In this document: positions 1 through 4,891 of the stretch, piece after piece
Position numbering within the stretch: position 1 is the stretch's first letter
Layout: each line of letters opens with the position of its first letter
Assembly (NCBI GenBank): GCA_037969175.1
Contig: JBBKWX010000171.1
Coordinates: 1 to 7,436 of the forward strand
Reading direction: 5' to 3'
Length of the DNA stretch: 7,436 bases
DNA from: JBBKWX01 sp037969175
Lineage (GTDB): Bacteria > Bacteroidota > Bacteroidia > AKYH767-A > JBBKVM01
Notes under the pieces: generated by a model
Told to the model about the DNA's origin: nothing
The model's database searches: none
The model's input: the letters and a program-made list of their open reading frames with translations, nothing else
Program-made: the position numbers and the translations under genes

Positions 1-296
1 CCCAGATCAAGAACCTTGATTATATCTTGTTTGTTTTGATTGGTAGAAATGACCAATACGCCGATTTCAGGATAGGATGAACGGAGTAAAGAAATATCAT
101 CTATACTGAAATGTCCCGGAATATCATAATCAATGATCACCACATCCGTTTTCAACTGTTCCAGCTTCTCAGAAAGTTCAATGCTGTTATTGGCCTCAGC
201 TACTATCTCGACCTGTTTATTACGCATAAGCAATGACTTCAAACCCTCTCGGGTAAGTGTATGTGCATCGGCAATAAGAACTTTGGTTTTTGGCAT
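1..296 (-). CDS. Response regulator, receiver domain (partial; C-terminus beyond left edge)
   Basis: The ATG is at 294-296 and the frame stays open to the window edge, giving 98 residues starting MPKTKVLIADAHTLTREGL. This is the N-terminus of a two-component receiver domain of the NarL/LuxR style: beta1 (KVLIAD, residues 5-10), helix 1 (REGLKSLL), beta3 with probable phosphoacceptor D56 (DVVIIDYDIPG, 51-61), and beta4 (VLVIST, 80-85) with S84 or T85 at the conserved hydroxyl position. The conserved lysine and any DNA-binding domain would lie outside the window, so the output (probably LuxR-type HTH) is inferred. Two features are odd. The usual acidic pair after beta1 (DD/ED) reads D10-A11, so one Mg2+-binding acid is missing. 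The loop after the phosphoacceptor (GHFSIDD) also departs from the usual GMDG. The protein is probably cytoplasmic. A -7-like promoter box lies 19 nt upstream of the ATG. The family call is secure; normal phosphorylation is not. Confidence 0.85.
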   Translation of the reverse strand, partial: MPKTKVLIADAHTLTREGLKSLLMRNKQVEIVAEANNSIELSEKLEQLKTDVVIIDYDIPGHFSIDDISLLRSSYPEIGVLVISTNQNKQDIIKVLDL

Positions 297-315
297 GGGG
301 TCAATATCCTGAATG

Positions 316-323
316 CAAATATA
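316..323 (-). promoter_or_regulatory. Bacteroidetes -7 box (TATATTTG) for the response regulator
   Basis: On the minus strand this reads TATATTTG, an exact match to the Bacteroidetes housekeeping -7 consensus TAnnTTTG. It ends 19 nt before the ATG at 296, implying a short leader of roughly 10-15 nt. No TTG at a suitable -33 spacing was found, so only the -7 half is supported. An 8-nt match in AT-rich DNA can occur by chance. Confidence 0.4.
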
Positions 324-402
324 GGGCTAATTCCCCAAAGGATTTAGTCAGGTCTGGGTCAAATTGTTTGCTAAAAATTATCCTCCTATGAGCTCCAAAT
401 AC

Positions 403-425
403 AAAAAAGCACCTGTTGGTGCTTT
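403..425 (-). terminator. Rho-independent terminator downstream of the 452-691 gene
   Basis: On the minus strand, AAAGCACC (418-425) pairs perfectly with GGTGCTTT (406-413) around a 4-nt AACA loop and runs into a T tract (complement of the A run 403-408). It starts 27 bp past the stop codon of the 452-691 gene and before the promoter box of the response regulator. It should therefore separate the two genes into different transcripts. Confidence 0.8.
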
Positions 426-451
426 AAGTTTATTGATCCATGCAGGAAATA

Positions 452-691
452 TTATAATTCGGCTGCGTTGATCTTCATTTCATAATTCTCAATAAATTCT
501 TTTAATGTATCATGTCTTTCAGATTGAGAATTGCTTAGATCATTTAAAAACTCTTCCAGTTCGGCATCCGGGTTTTCAAAAAGCTGGATCTGAATCTTTG
601 CAAACTTTTCAATCAATACTTCCTGGTTATGTAAAAGATCCTGCAGCTTAGCAAGAATTTCCTTCATCACATCAACTTTTGTCGTTTCCAT
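452..691 (-). CDS. Small acidic helical protein of unknown function
   Basis: This is a 79-residue protein, METTKVDVMKEILAK... to ...KINAAEL. I do not recognise a family. The composition is rich in Glu, Lys, Leu and Ile with no Cys, Gly or Trp and a single Pro (NPD, near residue 41). That suggests two amphipathic helices, about 4-38 and 43-75, joined by a short turn: a helical hairpin or coiled-coil dimer. There is no signal peptide or membrane segment, so it is probably cytoplasmic. The start is the first ATG of the frame; the preceding sequence (TGATAATT) has no Shine-Dalgarno, which is common in Bacteroidetes. A strong intrinsic terminator follows it, and it reads in the same direction as the response regulator downstream but is probably not cotranscribed with it. 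The clean terminator and non-random composition support a real gene. A regulatory or adaptor role would be a guess. Confidence 0.65.
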   Translation of the reverse strand: METTKVDVMKEILAKLQDLLHNQEVLIEKFAKIQIQLFENPDAELEEFLNDLSNSQSERHDTLKEFIENYEMKINAAEL

Positions 692-774
692 AATTATCAG
701 TTTATATGATTAATATATGAAAAATGATGGAATATTCCTATCAATTAGTAAAATTGAGCGAAATGGAAGCTTTT

Positions 775-912
775 TTTTAACGCAAAGAAGCAAAGAGGAT
801 TACACCTAATTATTTGTTTTTAATAAAAAGTGTAGACTCCTACTCAGCTTTTGGCAAAGAAGCAAAAACGGTAGTAAAATCTTTGCTGCAACTTTGCTTC
901 TTTGCGTTAAAA
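775..912. repeat. 21-bp perfect inverted repeat with nested copies
   Basis: The left arm 775-795 (TTTTAACGCAAAGAAGCAAAG less its last base here: TTTTAACGCAAAGAAGCAAA) is the exact reverse complement of the right arm 892-912, with 96 bp between them. The 13-nt core GCAAAGAAGCAAA (782-794) recurs as a direct copy at 854-866, which can also pair with the right arm at 893-905. In addition 854-860 can pair with 880-886. The unit resembles the CGCAAAG-type intergenic repeats common in Bacteroidetes. No transposase and no obvious target-site duplication are visible. It may be a non-autonomous repeat element or a structured region between two minus-strand genes. Confidence 0.75.
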
Positions 913-916
913 TAAA

Positions 917-997
917 TTACGCTACTCCTTTACCTTCGTACATTTTCTCACGAAGTGCCTTGATGCTTTCATCGGTGATGTATTCGTCATAGCTCAT
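917..997 (-). CDS. 26-codon ORF, or 3' remnant of a longer gene (paralogue of 7356-7436)
   Basis: This minus-strand ORF begins MSYDEYITDESIKALREKMY and ends GVA before TAA. Read alone it would be dismissed, but a homologous ORF lies at 7356-7436. Over the first 20 codons the two share 48 of 60 bases by my count. Several differences are synonymous (GAC/GAT, TAC/TAT, AAA/AAG), as expected from selection on the protein. The frame stays open upstream for 13 more codons (IEHTHSGIIDKR region) before a TAA at 1037-1039, with no ATG in that extension. Two readings remain: a genuine micro-protein starting at 997, or the C-terminal end of a longer protein whose 5' part has been lost. I do not recognise the parent family. 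It lies downstream of the 1048-2697 gene on the same strand. Confidence 0.4.
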   Translation of the reverse strand: MSYDEYITDESIKALREKMYEGKGVA

Positions 998-1047
998 ACG
1001 TTTGTCAATGATGCCACTATGTGTATGCTCGATTTTTTATAGAACAT

Positions 1048-2697
1048 TTACTTTTTCATCACCAACCTCGTTCGCCTCTCCAAAGCTGTAGTTACAGCCA
1101 AAGAATACACCCCTGCCGGCAAAAACCCGAGCTCGATTTCTTTGTTAAAAAACGGAGTAGAAATAGCGTAGGTGTTTTCAAAAACTTTGCGACCCGTGAT
1201 ATCAAAAATTTCTATTTGTACTTTTCCTGCAGAGGTAAATTCCGCACCAATCTCCAGCACATCTTGGAAGGGGTTGGGGAACACATCCAGGTTATTTTTG
1301 CTATCTCCCATTTCCTCACTCCCTGTTGGGGGCGGCATAAAGTTGATTAGCCATAAGTCAGTAAGTGGAGTGTTGGTTGGCGATACACTCCAATTATTCT
1401 GAGTCTTATTGCCAAAAATATTTGAAAGACTGTTTCCATAAGCAAGGAAACTTCCATTATTCATTGACAATAATCCATGTGCAGACTCTCCTTTATCTGC
1501 GCCCCAACGCACATCCCATTGTTTGGTGCCAACAGCCGACAGCTTTACGATCCACATATTTCCATTAGAAGACCAATTGTTTTGCGTTTTATCACCGGAA
1601 GCAGGACTTGTACTTCCACCTCCGCATAAATACCCCCCATCGGTTGTTTGTATAGTGTTTAATAATATTTCTCCATTACTACCACCTAGCGTTTTATCCC
1701 ATTGCACATTACCGGCAGAATCGCATTTTACTAACCAGTAATCAAAATTCCCCCGGCTGTTTTCGGTCTTGGTATAGCTAATATTTCCACTTGATCTTCC
1801 TCCAAGAAGGAAGCCTGAGTCTTGCGTTGATAAGATTAAAACATCATCGTCCGAACCTGATGAACCATAACGTTTATCCCAGATCTTATTTCCCAAGGTG
1901 TCCACTTTTATCACCCAGTAATCACCCCCACCCATATTGGGGGTGCTGATATCCCCACCCAATGAACTATAAGTTATCCCAGTTAAGAGAAAATTGCCAT
2001 CAGAGCATTGCATAATGGCATGGCAAATATCATGTTGATCCCAGCCATAGCGGCGGTCCCAGAGCTTATTTCCCAAATTATCAAGCTTTACCAACCAATA
2101 ATCATATGAAAAGCAAGTGGAGTTGTAACAGGGTTGTGTTACATCAAAATCAGGTGTAGATTTTACAGAACCTGCAATCATCAAGCTTTTATCAGGAAGT
2201 TCAATGATGCCGGTCGCATTTTGGCCACCTGAGCCACCCAGGGTTTTGTCCCAAACGATATTTAAACTTGAATCCAGGCGTATCAGCCAGATATCAACTG
2301 AGCCTCTGCCGTTTTCGGTTTTATCTCCATTTGCCCAAAATGCATCATGATGGCCCAATATTACATAGCCACCATCAGTCAGCTCTATAAAGTCGGTGGT
2401 TACTTCCCAGGAAGTAGTACCTAAGCCACGACTCCAAATCAGATTTCCAAGGGTATCGGCTTTAAAAAGCCAATAATCAAAACTACCTTTACCGGGTTCA
2501 AGAATGTCTCCACTGATTCCACCCACTGACTGCCCGGCAAAAAGTAAATTTCCATCTTTAGAATATTTTATAGGCAATCCTAAAGTTTGATCAACTTCAT
2601 TGGAGCCGATTCTTTTGTCCCAAATTTTGGTGGGGTAAGGTTGGGAGGAAACTATTTCTGAAAACAAAAATAACATTAGGAAATATAAAAAACGCAT
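1048..2697 (-). CDS. Secreted seven-repeat (propeller-like) protein with T9SS C-terminal sorting domain
   Basis: A 549-residue exported protein. Residues 1-18 form a signal peptide (MRFLYFLMLFLFSEIVSS, probable cleavage before Q19). The body has seven W-[DS]-x-x-x-G motifs with tryptophans at about 26, 88, 149, 213, 273, 333 and 394, a regular spacing of 60-64 residues. Each repeat carries blocks like DYWLVKLDxLGN and DGGYLLxG, with GDKTxN turns in several. Seven such units fit a seven-bladed beta-propeller, and proteins of this type are frequent in Bacteroidetes. Residues about 466-549 are a type A T9SS (Por) sorting domain: FPNPFQD at 473-479, ITGRKVFE, LPAGVY near 526, and the basic end RLVMKK. 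The mature protein should cross the outer membrane by T9SS and be released or anchored. No catalytic motif is visible, so a binding or surface role is inferred. Its start lies 35 bp from the divergent beta-helix gene, with a TAAATTTG box upstream. Confidence 0.92.
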   Translation of the reverse strand: MRFLYFLMLFLFSEIVSSQPYPTKIWDKRIGSNEVDQTLGLPIKYSKDGNLLFAGQSVGGISGDILEPGKGSFDYWLFKADTLGNLIWSRGLGTTSWEVTTDFIELTDGGYVILGHHDAFWANGDKTENGRGSVDIWLIRLDSSLNIVWDKTLGGSGGQNATGIIELPDKSLMIAGSVKSTPDFDVTQPCYNSTCFSYDYWLVKLDNLGNKLWDRRYGWDQHDICHAIMQCSDGNFLLTGITYSSLGGDISTPNMGGGDYWVIKVDTLGNKIWDKRYGSSGSDDDVLILSTQDSGFLLGGRSSGNISYTKTENSRGNFDYWLVKCDSAGNVQWDKTLGGSNGEILLNTIQTTDGGYLCGGGSTSPASGDKTQNNWSSNGNMWIVKLSAVGTKQWDVRWGADKGESAHGLLSMNNGSFLAYGNSLSNIFGNKTQNNWSVSPTNTPLTDLWLINFMPPPTGSEEMGDSKNNLDVFPNPFQDVLEIGAEFTSAGKVQIEIFDITGRKVFENTYAISTPFFNKEIELGFLPAGVYSLAVTTALERRTRLVMKK

Positions 2698-2699
2698 CT

Positions 2700-2707
2700 C
2701 ATATTTG
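2700..2707 (+). promoter_or_regulatory. Possible degenerate -7 box (CATATTTG) for the first beta-helix gene
   Basis: CATATTTG matches the TAnnTTTG consensus except for its first base and lies 25 nt before the ATG at 2733. No -33 TTG was seen. It is the best plus-strand candidate in the 35-bp spacer, but the match is weak. Confidence 0.2.
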
Positions 2708-2713
2708 TTTATT

Positions 2714-2721
2714 CAAATTTA
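2714..2721 (-). promoter_or_regulatory. Bacteroidetes -7 box (TAAATTTG) for the T9SS protein gene
   Basis: On the minus strand this reads TAAATTTG, a full match to TAnnTTTG, ending 16 nt before the ATG at 2697. The spacing resembles that seen at the response regulator. No TTG at a -33 distance is present; that position would fall inside the divergent beta-helix coding start. If used, the two divergent genes share overlapping control sequence. Confidence 0.4.
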
Positions 2722-2732
2722 ATCATAAAATT

Positions 2733-4796
2733 ATGAATACCATAGATGTTACTACTATAACGGCTGTGAAATACCTTGATTCACTTCAACAAGGTTATTC
2801 AAGTCAATCACCAATTTCAATTAAACCTGACACCAGTTCTAATTTGTATTCGGATTTGGAAAATTTATTTCGAGCCCGTTGGGTTAAAACCGAAGGTAAA
2901 TGGGTAGATCTTCAAGATTTGAATAATCCTCTTCCGTTTTCTTCAAAGAACTTAACACATGATGGTACCGAAGCAAATCCCAATGCTGCAAGTTCGGATG
3001 CAGTTGCAGATATGCAAGCATGGGGTTTTTATTTTCCGGAGGGAGTTTATTTGTATGACGATATAGCTGTAGGTCAAAAGACTTATATTCTTGGATCGGG
3101 AGCAAAAACTGTTTTCAAATCTTTTAAAGTGGATGAATTATTTCAATCAGGAAATGTTTCTCAGAATGATTATGATAACATTCTGCCTATTCTTATAAAT
3201 CCAATAGATGGTAATCTTGAATCACTATTAATTGAAAATGTAACTTTTCAGGATTGCAAACGCATGGAGCTGGAAGGCAAAGATATTACTATTCGAAACT
3301 GTAGGTTTTTTAACAACATCAAAGGAAGCATAGGGGCTTTCCATAATACCAGCCATCTTTTGGTGGAAAATTGTTACTCGGGCTTTGATCCAAATCCACC
3401 ATTAGACCAGAATCAAAACCCTATTAATGGGTATTATTCTTTTAATATCTCACAAGGTGCCCTTGACAGAGACGATACATTGGCTTGTTCTGAACACGCA
3501 TTGTCCATTACATATGAAGGGGATAAGGGCTGTTCTGAAATTGTTATTCAAAACAACTATTTTGAAAACTCTGAGAAGGATGAAATTTTCATACAGGGTG
3601 ATTCACCGGGTGACGATCTAAATCTTGACAAGAGCGGTATATCTAATGTTAATATTTGCAATAATAAATTTGTTAAAGCGGGTAAATCAGCTATCAATTT
3701 ATCAGTTCAAAATGGTCTTGACAGACGGATTATGCCATTTGGACAAGTAGGATTTCTGATCTCTAATAATCATATCAGGGAGTGGGGACTGAAATTTATG
3801 GATTCTGCCATTGCATGCGATAACTGGGCATATTATTCGGATGCAGATGTTGATTTTATAGTTCCAACGTATGATTCAGAAGAATATCTAAATGGTATAC
3901 CATTACAGGAATTCATTTTTCCATTGACTTTGCCATCTGAAGAATCCGGTGGTGAAGGTGCAACATTGCCGGGAGAGCCATCTGAAAATCCAGGCGTACA
4001 ACCTGCTACTCCCGAGAATGATGATCCAATTCCTCATCGAAACGTAAGGTATTCCTATTCATCAGGCTTAACTATTTCAGGAAATAATATTTTAGGAAGT
4101 GGACGCTTAAATGGCAGATCTGATTTTAATGAAGCATATGGAATAACAGTATTAAAATGGAAAAACTTAAACATTGACAGTAATAATATTTCTGGTGTTT
4201 CTATTTATGATGTTAATTTATTTCATTTCCCTTCCGGTAGCACTGTCCGTAGTGGGATCCAAATTCAAGACTGCACCGATTTCACAATTTGTTCAAACAC
4301 AATTGTAAACACATGCTATTTAGAAATATTTGATAATTTGGGCTCTTATCAGAATACCAATAATGAACGTGGAGCTATTAAGATGATCAATTGCAAATTC
4401 GGTGCGATCAATAGTAATGTTATCAAAAATGCCGGAGCATTAATGAATATTGATAGTGACACTGAATATCATTTGAGTCAAGGAATTATATTGTGGAATT
4501 CCCGGTTTTGTTTAGTACAGGGAAACACCATCAGTTGTTATAACCCTTTACACCTTATCTATAATCATATTCCGGTTATACTGAATGCAATTTATTTTAC
4601 TACTACCAATTGGGCTGTTATTGAAATGGGTAATGATAATGTTACAAGTTTACGATGTGCGGAGAATAAGATTGGTCACAATAAAGTGTTCAATCTTAAC
4701 CAAGCTCTTCCGGCTTATTCAATTGTTGAAGATAGTATGTTTAATGCTGGTACAGATGTGTATTATGGCACATTAACCGAAACAGAGATCGTATAA
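2733..4796 (+). CDS. Leaderless right-handed parallel beta-helix protein, copy 1
   Basis: A 687-residue protein made mainly of a parallel beta-helix. After a 95-residue N-terminal region comes a pectate-lyase-3-like entry block (WGFYFPEGVYLYDD, about 97-110; GSGAKTVFKSF, 121-131). At least eleven coils follow, each with an asparagine-rich turn: about 165-175, 185-195, 209-218, 270-280, 305-317, 340-352, 445-457, 479-490, 517-527, 557-568 and 593-604. An acidic, proline-rich loop (about 370-438) interrupts the helix and holds the motif EEYLNGIPLQEF. The N-terminus (MNTIDVTTITAVKYLD) is polar with no signal peptide or lipobox, and no T9SS tail follows. The start is supported because homology with copy 2 begins exactly at this Met; the upstream frame is open but has no in-frame ATG nearby. 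No catalytic residues can be assigned. It may be an adhesin, glycan-active protein or phage tail-spike relative. It is divergent from the T9SS gene and followed after 95 bp by its paralogue. Confidence 0.88.
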   Translation: MNTIDVTTITAVKYLDSLQQGYSSQSPISIKPDTSSNLYSDLENLFRARWVKTEGKWVDLQDLNNPLPFSSKNLTHDGTEANPNAASSDAVADMQAWGFYFPEGVYLYDDIAVGQKTYILGSGAKTVFKSFKVDELFQSGNVSQNDYDNILPILINPIDGNLESLLIENVTFQDCKRMELEGKDITIRNCRFFNNIKGSIGAFHNTSHLLVENCYSGFDPNPPLDQNQNPINGYYSFNISQGALDRDDTLACSEHALSITYEGDKGCSEIVIQNNYFENSEKDEIFIQGDSPGDDLNLDKSGISNVNICNNKFVKAGKSAINLSVQNGLDRRIMPFGQVGFLISNNHIREWGLKFMDSAIACDNWAYYSDADVDFIVPTYDSEEYLNGIPLQEFIFPLTLPSEESGGEGATLPGEPSENPGVQPATPENDDPIPHRNVRYSYSSGLTISGNNILGSGRLNGRSDFNEAYGITVLKWKNLNIDSNNISGVSIYDVNLFHFPSGSTVRSGIQIQDCTDFTICSNTIVNTCYLEIFDNLGSYQNTNNERGAIKMINCKFGAINSNVIKNAGALMNIDSDTEYHLSQGIILWNSRFCLVQGNTISCYNPLHLIYNHIPVILNAIYFTTTNWAVIEMGNDNVTSLRCAENKIGHNKVFNLNQALPAYSIVEDSMFNAGTDVYYGTLTETEIV

Positions 4797-4891
4797 TATC
4801 TTATAATATTCCCTTTACAATTATCCGTTTATTTTAACCTGTGATTATATATAAGTTTTAAAAGGATTTTTTTGACTAAAGAATTATTGAA
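4797..4891 (+). other. 95-bp spacer between the two beta-helix genes
   Basis: This AT-rich spacer has no strong hairpin, so I see no terminator separating the genes. TTTTTTTG at 4867-4874 is a near-match to the TAnnTTTG -7 box 17 nt before the second ATG, but it is only a T run and is weak evidence. An in-frame TAA at 4877-4879 fixes the start of the downstream gene. Its sequence is not similar to the region upstream of copy 1, so the duplication is old or did not include the promoter. Cotranscription of the pair is plausible but not proven. Confidence 0.4.

Noticed and set aside
729..738. Palindrome GGAATATTCC as an operator for the 452-691 gene
   Set aside because: It is a single 10-bp AT-centred palindrome with no second copy and no known regulator; it is expected by chance in DNA of this composition.
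775..912. Insertion sequence or MITE with terminal inverted repeats
   Set aside because: The 21-bp inverted repeat would fit, but there is no transposase and no target-site duplication beside the arms, and the core is repeated inside. It is kept only as a repeat.
1021..1741. Plus-strand reading frames opposite the T9SS gene (67-109 residues)
   Set aside because: They lie antisense to a gene with a signal peptide, regular repeats and a sorting domain. Their translations show no coherent composition or motif.
2884..3105. Minus-strand frame of 73 codons inside the first beta-helix gene
   Set aside because: It is a shadow of a conserved coding frame that is shared with the paralogue; no start signal or recognisable motif is present.
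3427..4776. Short plus-strand frames (3427-3621, 4585-4776) out of phase within the first beta-helix gene
   Set aside because: They overlap conserved beta-helix coils in the real frame and have translations rich in Ile/Leu/Met, typical of shifted AT-rich DNA.
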